Shown: positions 1 to 8,485, counted from the stretch's first letter. The stretch is DNA of 64,000 bases from Chloroflexota bacterium (GCA_014874475.1 JADBJJ010000032.1:62001-126000); one strand, 5' to 3'. Numbers and translations are program-made. Notes: generated by a model not told the origin, from the sequence alone.

Positions 1-995
1 TCCGGCACCGCAAAGCCCGTGGTGTGACCGGAAAGGTGCTCTATAATCTCAATCCCCCGTGCGATGGTCGTCCGGAAGTGACCGATGCCCAGAGAGAGGT
101 CACATTGATAGAGACGGTAGGGGCGGACCCGGTTCTCCACCAGCCTCTGGCAGAGTTCTTTGATGATCCAGGGGCAGTCGTTGACGCCGCGCAGGAGAAC
201 GGTCTGGTTGCCCAGGACGAAGCCGGCGTCGGCCAGTTTCGCCAGTGCCTGCCGCGCGCGGGGCGTCAACTCTTTGGGATGATTAAAGTGGGTGTTGATC
301 CAGACTGGCTGGTACTTCTTTAACATATTCACCAGTTCGTCGGTGATGCGCTGGGGAAAGGCAACCGGGGCAGCAGTCCCGTAGCGGATAATCTCCACGT
401 GGGGGATCTCACGAAGTTTGGCCACAATGTACTCCAGCCGTTCGGTGGAGATAGTGAATGGGTCGCCGCCGCTGAGCAGGACATCTCGCACGCCCCGATG
501 TTCCCGGATGTGGGCGATGGCGACGTCTATCTCCGCCTGGGAGCGCGGCCGGTCCGTCTCTCCCGCGTAGCGGCGGCGGGTGCAGTGGCGACAGTACATA
601 GCACACTGGTCAGTGACCAGCAGGAGCACCCGGTCCGGGTAGCGATGGGTCAGACCGGGCGCTGGGGAGTCTGTCTCCTCGTGGAGCGGGTCCCGCATGT
701 CCTCCGGTCGGATAGCCTTCTCATAAAGGGTGGGCACTGCCCGCTTGCGAATGGGGTCTTCGGGATCGTCCGGGTCCATCAGGCTGGCGTAGTAGGGGGT
801 GATGGCCATCCGCAGGGTACCCAGCGACTCCTCAATCATCGCTTTCTCTTCTTCGGTCAGCGGGATGACTCGGGCCAGTTCTTCCACGGTGGTGATGCGG
901 TTGGCCAGTTGCCAGCGCCAGTCCTCCCATTGTTCCCAGGGCACATCCTGCCACGGAGGTGGCGGGGTACGGCGGTCTTCGGTATGTACGGTCAT
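1..995 (-). CDS. kamA: lysine 2,3-aminomutase (KamA family), C-terminus cut by window edge
   Basis: Radical SAM/PLP enzyme that interconverts L-alpha-lysine and L-beta-lysine. Reading the minus strand from the ATG at 995 gives about 331 residues with no stop before the window edge. The family is roughly 400 residues long, so the C-terminal part is missing, probably including the PLP lysine. The radical SAM cluster motif CAMYCRHC (C131, C135, C138) is intact and is followed by the conserved LLSGGDP segment and the NTHFNHP segment. An AGGAGG ribosome site lies just upstream of the ATG. It could instead be a related glutamate 2,3-aminomutase or EpmB-type protein. The long N-terminal region before the Cys motif favours KamA. 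The next gene upstream is a hydrolase remnant, so no functional partner is evident. Confidence 0.9.
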   Translation of the reverse strand, partial: MTVHTEDRRTPPPPWQDVPWEQWEDWRWQLANRITTVEELARVIPLTEEEKAMIEESLGTLRMAITPYYASLMDPDDPEDPIRKRAVPTLYEKAIRPEDMRDPLHEETDSPAPGLTHRYPDRVLLLVTDQCAMYCRHCTRRRYAGETDRPRSQAEIDVAIAHIREHRGVRDVLLSGGDPFTISTERLEYIVAKLREIPHVEIIRYGTAAPVAFPQRITDELVNMLKKYQPVWINTHFNHPKELTPRARQALAKLADAGFVLGNQTVLLRGVNDCPWIIKELCQRLVENRVRPYRLYQCDLSLGIGHFRTTIARGIEIIEHLSGHTTGFAVP

Positions 996-1042
996 ACTAC
1001 CTCCTGGAAATGTCGCATGTTGCAGGGAGCCGGACGCAAAAG

Positions 1043-1600
1043 TCAGGGTAATAGCGGCAGCGGGGCTGGAGCAGGGTAGGCCTGGAGCGCCAGGTCGTCC
1101 CAGTAGCCCCGGTTGTTCACGGTGCCGTGGGAAAAGATGGCTTGTCCTCCAGCCCTCAACGCCCGGCTGGCACGGATACGGTTGATGGTATCATCAAAAC
1201 AGGCGTAGCCGCCGTGGATGCCCGGGAAGACATACCGCCCTCCGGCGTCGGCGACGAAGTCCGCTACCAGTATGTGGAACCTCTCCAGCGTCCAGACCCC
1301 GCTATCCGGACAGTCGGAAGAAAGATTTGCCGGATACAGCATCGGTATGACAGCGTCCACCCAGCCCTCGCGCAGCCAGCGTTTGGAGTCCTGGTAGTAG
1401 TCGCTGTAGCCCTGGCTAAAGGAGGGCCAGCCCCACGAGTTCTGGTAGACACCCCAGACGGCCGCCGTCACCCAGAGGTCGGGCCTGCGGACTTTCATAA
1501 CCCCATACGTCTCCCGGACCAGAAGGTTATACCAATTGCGTTTCCAAAGACCGTGCTTTTTGGCTTTCCCATGGGAGGCTTTCAGAACACGATGTTTCAT
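1043..1600 (-). pseudogene. C-terminal remnant of a family 10-like glycosyl hydrolase (YngK/DUF187 type)
   Basis: The readable frame gives 185 residues. From residue 25 on they match the C-terminal half of YngK-like glycosyl hydrolases: NLLVRETYGVMK, a KVRRPDLWV segment, QGYSDYYQDS and the stretch WVDAVIPMLYP. The catalytic N-terminal half and any signal peptide are absent. The first 24 residues are coded by the inverted-repeat element at 1528-1615, and similarity begins exactly at its inner edge, so the apparent ATG is probably accidental. No ribosome site is evident. I read this as a gene whose 5' part was lost when or after the element arrived. A short functional protein cannot be excluded, but it would lack the active site. 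Confidence 0.6.
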
Positions 1601-1615
1601 CAGGCAATTGGTATA
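1528..1615. repeat. 88-bp MITE-like element with perfect 12-bp terminal inverted repeats
   Basis: TATACCAATTGC at 1528-1539 is the exact reverse complement of GCAATTGGTATA at 1604-1615, with 64 bp between them. Both outer ends carry TA dinucleotides, as expected for TA target duplication by mariner/IS630-type transposition. The centre has the palindrome CCCATGGG. It codes no transposase. I found no second copy in this window, so the mobile-element reading is an inference. Confidence 0.5.
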
Positions 1616-1658
1616 ATGCGGGCAGTCAGGCTACATTCAACAGGCCCAGCGGCCTGCG

Positions 1659-3116
1659 CTACATCAATGGCGGCAGGGAGTCCATTCCCGCCTGCCGAGC
1701 CAGACGTTCCACCATCGCCCGCAATTCCCGTTCCTGGTCGGGGTCTATAGGCGGGCGCTGGTAGACGGCCAGGAGTTCCTGCACGCGCGCCCTGGCCCGC
1801 GCGAAGGTGTCCAGCCGACCCGACTCCTCCCAGGCCCGGATGGAGCCCCGGTCCAGAACCGCCGAGGGCAGGTACTGTTCCTTCGGGAAGAGATGGCGGG
1901 TCATTTTCTGCTTCAGGAAGTCGCCCCGGAAGCCGATGGATGCAAACATCTCCAGCGCCAGGGTGTCGGTGTGGACTTTGATCCCTTCCACCAGCCGCAG
2001 GGCCATACCGATCGCCTCGGCGTCCACGACCAGTTTCTCCGCGCTCTGGCAGGCCAGGAAGTCCAGCATCCCAGCGCCGGAAATCATATTGATGCCGCCC
2101 AGGGCGCCGATGACGGCAGTAATGCCGCTCTCCAGGCCAGCCTGAGCATCCACCACTTTGGCGTCGCTGGCGCCCAGGTAGGTGTGGGTGGGCAGGCCCA
2201 GAGACTTACCCACCTGCGCATAGGCGACGTCTATCATCGCCGTCTCTATGGCGCCCATAGGGGTGGTGCCGTGGCGCATGTCAAAGATCGCCGGCGCGCC
2301 GCCCCAGACGATGGGGGCGCCGGGCCCGGCCAGTTGGTGGATGACGATGCCGCTCAGAGACTCCGCCGCGTGCTGGACAACGGAGCCCAGAATGGTCACC
2401 GGCGCCGTCGCGCCCGCCAGAGGCATAGAGACAATCTGTGCCGGGACACGCGCGCGGGCCAGGTCCACCAGGCCGCGAGCACCGAATTCGCTCCAGATAA
2501 GCGGCGGCGACGGGCAGATATCAAAGACCGCCAGGGGCTTCTGGGCCAGATTCTCCCGTCCACCGGCAAAAATCGCCAGCATGTCAAACATATAATGGGC
2601 CGTGGGGACGGAGAAAGCACCGGTGACAATGGGTTTGGCGGAGTAGAGAAGGACGATGTAGAGCCGGTAGAGGTCGCCAATGGCCTTGGGGACCTCGTTG
2701 CAGACGACAGCGGTAGACTGGGCAGCGTACTGAGGAAGCATTTCCGCCACCTGGACCAGACGGGCCAGGTCGGGAGTCCGGGAAGGGCAGTGTTCTAGCG
2801 TGTCGGGGTCCAGGATGTGGACACCGGAGGAGCCAGGGTCAAAGTGCACAGCGTCGCCGCCGTAGCGGACGACCGGCTCCCCGTACCGGTTATAGAGGTA
2901 GAACTCCCGGGGGACGGTCTCCAGGGCCCGCCGGACGAGGGTCTCAGGGATATAGACCACCTCATTCGCCTCGTCAACCCGTGCGCCCGCCTCCCCCAGA
3001 AGACGGCGCGCCTGGGCATCCTGGACTTTCACGCCATGGGTCTCCAGCAGGTAGAAGGCTTCGCTCAGGACATGGTCTATCAGATCAGGGGAGAGAAGTT
3101 CCAGTTTGGGTTGCAT
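1659..3116 (-). CDS. MttB-family methyltransferase (non-pyrrolysine type), paralog 1
   Basis: Member of the trimethylamine methyltransferase superfamily (COG5598), which moves a methyl group from a quaternary or tertiary amine to a corrinoid protein in the cytoplasm. The start at 3116 gives 485 residues beginning MQPKLELLSPD and is supported by a CAGGAG site 6-7 nt upstream. An upstream in-frame start at 3170 would add 18 unlikely residues. There is no in-frame amber codon, so this belongs with the non-pyrrolysine members (such as glycine-betaine MtgB, or MtpB/MtcB-like enzymes) rather than true trimethylamine MttB. Typical features are the N-terminal LLETHGVKV region, VHFDPGSSGVHI, and a glycine/serine-rich GALGGINMISGAGML stretch. 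It follows a second paralog and a corrinoid protein on the same strand. The substrate is unknown. Confidence 0.85.
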   Translation of the reverse strand: MQPKLELLSPDLIDHVLSEAFYLLETHGVKVQDAQARRLLGEAGARVDEANEVVYIPETLVRRALETVPREFYLYNRYGEPVVRYGGDAVHFDPGSSGVHILDPDTLEHCPSRTPDLARLVQVAEMLPQYAAQSTAVVCNEVPKAIGDLYRLYIVLLYSAKPIVTGAFSVPTAHYMFDMLAIFAGGRENLAQKPLAVFDICPSPPLIWSEFGARGLVDLARARVPAQIVSMPLAGATAPVTILGSVVQHAAESLSGIVIHQLAGPGAPIVWGGAPAIFDMRHGTTPMGAIETAMIDVAYAQVGKSLGLPTHTYLGASDAKVVDAQAGLESGITAVIGALGGINMISGAGMLDFLACQSAEKLVVDAEAIGMALRLVEGIKVHTDTLALEMFASIGFRGDFLKQKMTRHLFPKEQYLPSAVLDRGSIRAWEESGRLDTFARARARVQELLAVYQRPPIDPDQERELRAMVERLARQAGMDSLPPLM

Positions 3117-3166
3117 CGCGCACTCCTGAAAATTGAAGCAGGAACCACGTTTCACGCCCTTAGGTT

Positions 3167-4609
3167 TCACGCTGTAGCAATAATGTGCTCCAGTTCGGCA
3201 GCCAGTTGCAGGTCCAGCGGTTCAGGCTGATGGGTCTCCAGAATCTGCCGGGCCATAGCGCGCGCCCAATCCCGGGCATCGTCCCGCTTCGCCTCCCATT
3301 CCTCATAGGGGCGTCGGTCCATAAATTTCGGCACCCACAGTTCCCGCATGTGCTTCCGGGTGTGCTTTTGGGCCAGGAAGTTACCGCCCGGCCCCACCGC
3401 GCGGATGACATCCAGCGCCAGTGTCTCATCGTCCACGGGGATGCCCTTCATTGTATTGTAGACGATGTCAAAGATTTCGCAATCCATGAGCATCTGCTCG
3501 TAGGACCAGATGCGGCTGCCGTGGAGAAGGCCGACGCCCAGGAGCATGTCGGACATCACGACGCAGGCCATGAAGGTGGAGAGGCTGTTCTCAATTCCGG
3601 CCTGCCAGTTGGGCTCTTTGGCACCGGTGGCGAAGGAGCCCATAGAGAGGGGAACGTTGTAAAAGTCGGCCAGGACGTTGGAGGCGGCGCCAAAGAGAAA
3701 ATCCTCTGGGCCGCCACCGGTGTAGCCGCCGGTGCGCAGGTCCATTGCGGTCTGGGCGGCGGCGTAGAAGACGGGCGCACCCGGGTAGGCCAACTGAATC
3801 ATCGCCAGCGCGCTGATGACCTCCGCGTTGCCGACGACCAGGTTGCCCGCCAGGGTCACCGGGGCAGTAGTGCCGCAGGAAGTCATAGTCATAAAGCCGA
3901 CAGGGATACCCGCCTCGGCCGCCACCAGTGCCGCCTCCAGGGTGCCAGGGTCCTGGCCCAGAGGTGGCGCGGTACAGAGGGCATAGGAGAGCACAGGCCG
4001 TCGGCGCAGTTCTTCCCGCCCGCCAGCAATCAGGGCCGCCATCTCTACCGACGCCCGCGCTTCCCGTTCCGAATAGATACTCTCGGTCTGGACGTGCTTG
4101 GTGGAATTCTCCCAGGCCGCCTTCAATTCGTAGAGGCTCCGGGTCTCGGGGGGACAGTCCTGGGCAGAGACCGGTATCCAAATAAACGCGACCTCTTCCA
4201 CGTAGTCGGCGACGCGGGCGATTTCGGCCACGTCCTTCAGCGCGGAGAGGCGCCGCTGGCCAGTGTAGAGGTCTATCATCTGCACGCCACAGCCATCGGT
4301 ACCGACGTAGACGTGGTTGCCATCCAGCGGGAGGTCCTGAGCGGGGTCGCGGGCGGCCAGGGTGTAAACGGGCGGGGCCTTTTTCAGGGCGTCCTCAATC
4401 AAGTGGCCAGGGGCACGGACAATCCTCGTATCCCAGTCTACCTGCGCGCCGTGGGCTTCCCAAATCTTCAAGGCTTTGGGGGAAGGAAAGCGAACGCCGA
4501 CACTCTCAATGACATCCAGGGTGGCAGTGTGAATACGTCGGACGTCCTCCGGGCTCAGAATCTGAAGGCTGAGGCGCGGATCGGTGATGGATTTGATCGG
4601 TCGGGGCAT
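3167..4609 (-). CDS. MttB-family methyltransferase (non-pyrrolysine type), paralog 2
   Basis: A 480-residue relative of the neighbouring gene, starting MPRPIKSITDPRLSL at 4609, where AAGGAGT sits 3 nt upstream. An open frame runs further upstream, but it overlaps the corrinoid gene and has no family similarity. Diagnostic stretches include the N-terminal TLDVIESVGVRF, YVGTDGCGVQMIDLYTG, the TSCGTTAPVTLAGN segment and MACVVMSDMLLG. There is no internal amber codon. It lies 50 bp upstream of paralog 1 and 70 bp downstream of the corrinoid protein gene, so the three are probably cotranscribed. The two paralogs differ enough that they likely act on different methylated amines while charging the same corrinoid protein (inference). 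Confidence 0.85.
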   Translation of the reverse strand: MPRPIKSITDPRLSLQILSPEDVRRIHTATLDVIESVGVRFPSPKALKIWEAHGAQVDWDTRIVRAPGHLIEDALKKAPPVYTLAARDPAQDLPLDGNHVYVGTDGCGVQMIDLYTGQRRLSALKDVAEIARVADYVEEVAFIWIPVSAQDCPPETRSLYELKAAWENSTKHVQTESIYSEREARASVEMAALIAGGREELRRRPVLSYALCTAPPLGQDPGTLEAALVAAEAGIPVGFMTMTSCGTTAPVTLAGNLVVGNAEVISALAMIQLAYPGAPVFYAAAQTAMDLRTGGYTGGGPEDFLFGAASNVLADFYNVPLSMGSFATGAKEPNWQAGIENSLSTFMACVVMSDMLLGVGLLHGSRIWSYEQMLMDCEIFDIVYNTMKGIPVDDETLALDVIRAVGPGGNFLAQKHTRKHMRELWVPKFMDRRPYEEWEAKRDDARDWARAMARQILETHQPEPLDLQLAAELEHIIATA

Positions 4610-4679
4610 GGGACTCCTTAATAGGTCGTATGGCGCAGAACGCAGGAAGCGAGTTGCAAGACACCGGCTGAGACCTGCG

Positions 4680-5327
4680 CTACTTCGCGAGCAGTTGTTT
4701 GGCGACGGCGACGGCACCGATGGCATCCTCGCTGTAGCCGTCCGCACCGATTTCCTGGGCCCAGGCCCGGGTAACGGGCGCTCCGCCGACCATAACTTTG
4801 ACCTGCGAGCGCAGGCCGGCGTCCTCCAGGGCCTCCACCACATCCCGCTGGCGGACCATAGTGGTGGTCAGCAAAGCGCTCATACCGACGATGTCGGCAC
4901 TCACCTCGCGCGCCTTCTCCACAAAGGTAGCCACCGGCACATCCACGCCCAGGTCGTAGACGCGAAATCCGCTGACAGAGAGCATGGTGGCCACCAGGGT
5001 CTTGCCGATGTCGTGGATGTCGCCCTCCACAGTGCCGATGACAACGACGCCCAGAGTCTGGCGCTGACTGCCCTGGCGGACAATCTCCGGCTCCAGAACG
5101 GCAACGGCCGCCTTCATCGCCTCGCCCGCCAGAACCAGGTCGGGGAGGAACATCTCGCCCTTGCCATACTGTTCGCCCACGTAGTCCACGCCGGGAACGA
5201 AGCCCTTGTTGATGGCCTCCAGGGGGTCTATGCCCGCTTCCACGGCCTTTTTGGCCAGGTCAGCAGCGGCGTCGGGATCGCCGTCAATGATGCTCCGGGC
5301 CATTGCACGGAAGAGTTCGTCGGTCAT
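4680..5327 (-). CDS. corrinoid (B12-binding) methyl-carrier protein, MtbC/MttC type
   Basis: A 215-residue cytoplasmic protein that carries the methyl group on a cobalamin between methyltransferases. Residues 1-90 form the helical cap domain (start MTDELFRAMA), and residues about 91-215 form the B12-binding Rossmann domain. The base-off/His-on motif GDIHDIG lies at 102-108 with H105 as the lower axial ligand, followed by the GMSALLTTTM and VMVGGAPVT strands. Length and order match MtbC/MttC/MtmC proteins. It is the first gene of the minus-strand set with two MttB paralogs. The partner that passes methyl to tetrahydrofolate or CoM, and the RamA-type reactivase, are not in the window. Confidence 0.92.
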   Translation of the reverse strand: MTDELFRAMARSIIDGDPDAAADLAKKAVEAGIDPLEAINKGFVPGVDYVGEQYGKGEMFLPDLVLAGEAMKAAVAVLEPEIVRQGSQRQTLGVVVIGTVEGDIHDIGKTLVATMLSVSGFRVYDLGVDVPVATFVEKAREVSADIVGMSALLTTTMVRQRDVVEALEDAGLRSQVKVMVGGAPVTRAWAQEIGADGYSEDAIGAVAVAKQLLAK

Positions 5328-5433
5328 ACTTGCCTCCGGGGTTGGTTTCGCGCTCTATGTTGCGCATTTTGTTCCAATATATCACAGGGCGGAACAGATG
5401 TCAAGCGAGAAATTGAAAAACAAAGAAAAACGG

Positions 5434-5462
5434 TTGTCAGGGATTGAGGTTTGTGGTAAAAT
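5434..5462 (+). promoter_or_regulatory. sigma-70-type promoter for the aminotransferase gene
   Basis: TTGTCA at 5434-5439 and TAAAAT at 5457-5462 are separated by exactly 17 bp. Transcription would start near 5470 and leave a leader of about 175 nt that contains the hairpin repeat. The 5328-5644 gap between the divergent corrinoid and aminotransferase genes holds only this promoter and that repeat. Confidence 0.6.
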
Positions 5463-5522
5463 GGGCAAAAGATGTTGAAAATCGTATAGAACACGGGAAG
5501 ATAGGGGTTTAAAAATCAAAGG

Positions 5523-5626
5523 GGACGCGGATAAACGCGGATGAATGCGGACAAACGCGGACGGACTTACGAATCTATTCGCGCTCTTCCGCGGGTATCT
5601 GTGTCTAATCGTGTTTATCCGTGTCC
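5523..5626. repeat. imperfect inverted repeat built from 'GGATAAACGCGGAT' units
   Basis: The left arm (5523-5553) contains tandem GCGGATAAAC/GCGGATGAAT/GCGGACAAAC units. The right arm (5596-5626) is close to its reverse complement (…GTGTTTATCCGTGTCC). In RNA the two arms could form a stem of about 30 bp with several G-U pairs, ending just before the aminotransferase ribosome site at 5632-5638. Related units recur near 16345-16365 and 44366-44390. Confidence 0.55.
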
Positions 5627-5644
5627 AGTTCAAGGAGGAAAGAG

Positions 5645-6997
5645 ATGTGCGCTGAGTACGTTTTAGAAAAGGCAGTCCTTCTAGGCCCGCAGGCACAGGC
5701 GATGGTGGAGCGGAGCAAACGGGTTGTTTCGCCATCGCTGCCGCGAGCATATCCGCTGGCAGTGAAGCGGGCCTACGGGTGTGTGGTGGAGGACGTGGAC
5801 GGCCATCAGTTTCTGGACTGTATGGCAGGCATCGCGGTCTGCTCCACGGGCCATTGCCACCCGCGCGTGGTGCGGGCGATCCAGGAGCAGGCGGAGCGAT
5901 GGCTCCATATCTGCGGCGCCGACTTCTATGATCCGCAGTACATCGCCCTCGCAGAGCGGCTGGCGGCTATCGCGCCCGGAGACGAGCCGAAGCAGGTCTT
6001 CCTGGGCAATTCCGGCGCGGAGGCAGTGGAGGCGGCTTTGAAACTGGCCCGCTACCACACGGGGCGCCCGTACGTCATCGCTTTCTTCGGCGCATTTCAC
6101 GGCCGGACGATGGGCGCAGTCTCGCTGACTGCCAGCAAGCCGGTCTACCACCGGGGTTTCATGCCGCTCCTGCCAGGCATCGTCCATGTGCCCTACGGCT
6201 ATTGCTACCGCTGCGCGTACAATCTGACCTACCCGTCCTGCGACCTGGCCTGTGTGGACTTCATAGAGATGACGCTGATGGGCCGGTCGGTGCCGCCGGA
6301 TGAGGTAGCGGCGATTTTTGTAGAGCCGGTGCAGGGCGAGGGTGGCTATGTCGTCCCACCAGATGGGTGGCTCCAGAAACTGCGCGCGCTGTGCGACCGG
6401 TACGGCATCCTGCTGGTGGCCGACGAGGTGCAATCCGGGATGGGGCGGACGGGGAAATGGTTCGCCACCGAGCACTGGGGTGTGGTGCCGGACATCCTCT
6501 GCGTGGCGAAAGCGCTGGCTTCGGGGATGCCGGTCTCAGCGATGATCGCCCGGGAATCGGTGATGACGTGGCCCACCGGAGCGCATGGGAGCACGTTCGG
6601 CGGCAACCCGGTCGCCTGCGCAGCCGCCCTGGCGACCATAGAGGTGATAGAGCAGGAGGGGCTGATGGAGAACGCGACCCGGGTCGGGGCGCGACTTCTG
6701 GAAGGGCTGCGCGGGCTTGCCCAAGAGGTGGAACAGGCAGGTCGCCCGCCGTTCATCGGCGACGTTCGGGGGCTGGGGCTGATGATCGGGGTGGAACTGG
6801 TCCAGGACCTCAAGACGCGGGCGCCCGCCCACGACGAGGCCGAGCAGGTGATGCAGGAATGTTTCCAGCGGGGGCTGCTGGTGCTGACCTGCGGGGCCAG
6901 TTCTATTCGCTTCGCACCGCCGCTGGTCATCACGGAGGCCGAGGCGGATCGGGCGCTGGAGATTTTTGCGGATGCGCTGCGGGCAGTGAGCCGCTAA
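5645..6997 (+). CDS. class III PLP aminotransferase (acetylornithine/4-aminobutyrate aminotransferase family)
   Basis: A 450-residue fold-type I PLP enzyme moving an omega-amino group. The ATG at 5645 follows AAGGAGG by 6 nt, so an in-frame GTG at 5621 was not used. Visible features are the NSGAEAVEAALK phosphate-binding loop (about 122-133), FFGAFHGRTMGAVSLT, EPVQGEGGY, the ADEVQSGMGRTG segment with the cofactor-binding Asp, and the Schiff-base lysine in CVAKALASGMP (K289). A four-cysteine segment (C187, C190, C199, C203) resembles the insert common in the archaeal-type ornithine/4-aminobutyrate transaminase and racemase branch. It is transcribed away from the corrinoid genes. The substrate cannot be fixed from sequence; a link to the lysine/beta-lysine chemistry of KamA is possible but unproven. 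Confidence 0.85.
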   Translation: MCAEYVLEKAVLLGPQAQAMVERSKRVVSPSLPRAYPLAVKRAYGCVVEDVDGHQFLDCMAGIAVCSTGHCHPRVVRAIQEQAERWLHICGADFYDPQYIALAERLAAIAPGDEPKQVFLGNSGAEAVEAALKLARYHTGRPYVIAFFGAFHGRTMGAVSLTASKPVYHRGFMPLLPGIVHVPYGYCYRCAYNLTYPSCDLACVDFIEMTLMGRSVPPDEVAAIFVEPVQGEGGYVVPPDGWLQKLRALCDRYGILLVADEVQSGMGRTGKWFATEHWGVVPDILCVAKALASGMPVSAMIARESVMTWPTGAHGSTFGGNPVACAAALATIEVIEQEGLMENATRVGARLLEGLRGLAQEVEQAGRPPFIGDVRGLGLMIGVELVQDLKTRAPAHDEAEQVMQECFQRGLLVLTCGASSIRFAPPLVITEAEADRALEIFADALRAVSR

Positions 6998-7030
6998 GAA
7001 AGCCTGCGCTCCGGAGACACGTTGGGGGCA

Positions 7031-7059
7031 GGTTGGGGGCGGCTGTGCCGCTCCCAGCC
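7031..7059. terminator. hairpin between convergent genes, probable terminator
   Basis: GGTTGGGGGCGGC (7031-7043) pairs over a 3-nt loop with GCCGCTCCCAGCC (7047-7059), giving a 13-bp stem with one G-U pair. It lies between the aminotransferase stop and the end of the facing membrane-protein gene. The plus side has only a short T-rich run about 8 nt later, so intrinsic termination is likely but not ideal. Confidence 0.55.
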
Positions 7060-7069
7060 CGCCCCTCTT

Positions 7070-7678
7070 TTATCGCCGCCACAGGGCGAAGAGGATCAGA
7101 ATCAGACCCGCCAGGAGGAGAGCCCCGATCCAGAGCCAGTCCAGCAAGCCGCCGAAGCCCAGTCCCAGGGCAGCAGCGAACAGCACCAGAACCAGTGCCG
7201 GGACGGAGACCCAGGAACGGCGCGCCAACAGGGCCACCAACAGGAACGTCAGGCCCAGACCCAGGAAGAAGACGCCACGGGTATCTCCAACCGATAGCGT
7301 TTCCGACAGGCCAGAAGTAGCCGCCAGGGTTAGCATAACGCCGCCGGGGATAATAGCCCACCAGTTCTGTGGGTTGGTCAGGTAGAAGGCCCAGAAGGCC
7401 AGGCCGATGCTCCCCTGAAATACTACCCCGTCCAGCCATTCCGGCAGGAACCCCGCCGTCCCCAGCCCCAGTAATGTGAATCCCGGGATCGCCGCCCACC
7501 CTTGGGCGCGGGGGTTGCGGAGGAACGCGTACAAAAAAGCGGCTCCTCCCCCAATGCTGAAAATCCTCCAGAATAAGTTAACTCCCCAGGGAATCACCCC
7601 CGCCTTCTCCAGCAGCAAGAGCACCCCCCAGCAAATCAACAACAAACCAACAATGATACGCCAGTCTATACGTTTCAT
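7070..7678 (-). CDS. multi-pass membrane protein (DUF5668/LiaI-like N-terminus)
   Basis: A 202-residue protein, mostly hydrophobic, with about six to seven predicted membrane helices and a short basic C-terminus (LWRR). The N-terminal IIVGLLLICWGVLLLLEKAGVIPWG resembles the two-helix unit of LiaI/LiaF-like (DUF5668) proteins. It is the last gene of a three-gene minus-strand set, 9 bp downstream of a protein with the same type of N-terminus and an adhesin-like domain. No enzymatic motif is visible. A role in envelope stress sensing is suggested only by the relatives. Confidence 0.6.
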   Translation of the reverse strand: MKRIDWRIIVGLLLICWGVLLLLEKAGVIPWGVNLFWRIFSIGGGAAFLYAFLRNPRAQGWAAIPGFTLLGLGTAGFLPEWLDGVVFQGSIGLAFWAFYLTNPQNWWAIIPGGVMLTLAATSGLSETLSVGDTRGVFFLGLGLTFLLVALLARRSWVSVPALVLVLFAAALGLGFGGLLDWLWIGALLLAGLILILFALWRR

Positions 7679-7687
7679 TCGTCCCCC

Positions 7688-8485
7688 TCATCGGATATTG
7701 ACGACACTGACGTCGGCCTCCAGGGTGATTTCTACCCGGTATACCGCATCGTTGTAATCAGACGATTGATAGACACCACCCTCTATGAGCGGGAACCGCC
7801 CTTGGTCAATGTTGCGCACGGTCAGGCTGTCCTTCAGGCGGATACGAGCGGCGACGCCCTCCGGAATCCGCACGTTCAGGGTCGCCGCGCCTGCCTCCAC
7901 GTCCAGCAACGCGTTTTCCATACGCGCCGGTGGGATCAGCGTGACGCTACTGGCTCCGGTCTCCAGTTTGCAGTACATGACCGGCAGGTCCCGCAGGTCC
8001 AGCATCATCTGACTGGCGCCGCTCTCCACATTCAGAGTGAGCGGAACCTCATCGGTGAGGCAAAAGCGCCAGACCCCGCTTTCTGGTCCGATCACGGGCG
8101 CAAGGGATGGACCGCATTCCACCTTCACATCCAGACAGTCCCCTTCCAGGTCGCTGGCAAACTTCATACCAGTGCCCCGACTGACCGTCAGCACGGCGCC
8201 CGGCGGGGCTCCACTGGTCACCTCTATCCGTCCGGCCCCACACTCAACCCCCACCCGGGCCTGCCGGGCGCCTTTTAGGTCCAGGATGATGACTTCCTCT
8301 CCGGTTACCGGCTGCGCGGGGACCAGCGCGCTGAACACTAGCCCGATGCCTGCCAGCAAGAGAAACCCGGCCCAGAAATAGCCCAGGATATCGCCGATAA
8401 CGCCCAGAGCCTTGAGAAGAAAACAGAGGGCCAGCCAGATCAACACCGCCCCCCAAAACAGGAGCCAACGCTGTGCAGTGGACAT
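7688..8485 (-). CDS. LiaF-like protein: membrane helices plus C-terminal beta-helical (DUF2154/adhesin-like) domain
   Basis: 265 residues. Residues about 5-55 form two membrane helices separated by GVIGDILGYFW (the LiaI/LiaF-type pair). Residues about 65-265 form a repetitive beta-rich domain with strands such as VGVECGAGRIEVTSG, LNVESGASQMMLDLRDL and LDVEAGAATLNVRIPEG. That repeating 'xxxGAxxxxL' pattern is typical of LiaF C-terminal and DUF4097-like domains, which in known systems modulate envelope-stress signalling. It lies between two small membrane proteins in an apparent operon, 1 bp from the upstream gene. No LiaRS-type two-component genes are present here. Confidence 0.65.
   Translation of the reverse strand: MSTAQRWLLFWGAVLIWLALCFLLKALGVIGDILGYFWAGFLLLAGIGLVFSALVPAQPVTGEEVIILDLKGARQARVGVECGAGRIEVTSGAPPGAVLTVSRGTGMKFASDLEGDCLDVKVECGPSLAPVIGPESGVWRFCLTDEVPLTLNVESGASQMMLDLRDLPVMYCKLETGASSVTLIPPARMENALLDVEAGAATLNVRIPEGVAARIRLKDSLTVRNIDQGRFPLIEGGVYQSSDYNDAVYRVEITLEADVSVVNIR

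Noticed and set aside
1659-4609. Pyrrolysine-containing MttB
   Set aside because: Both MttB-family frames run full length without an in-frame TAG, so amber read-through is not needed.
3185-4621. 478-residue open frame on the plus strand opposite the second MttB gene
   Set aside because: Antisense to a well-supported gene, no recognisable motif, biased His/Gly content.
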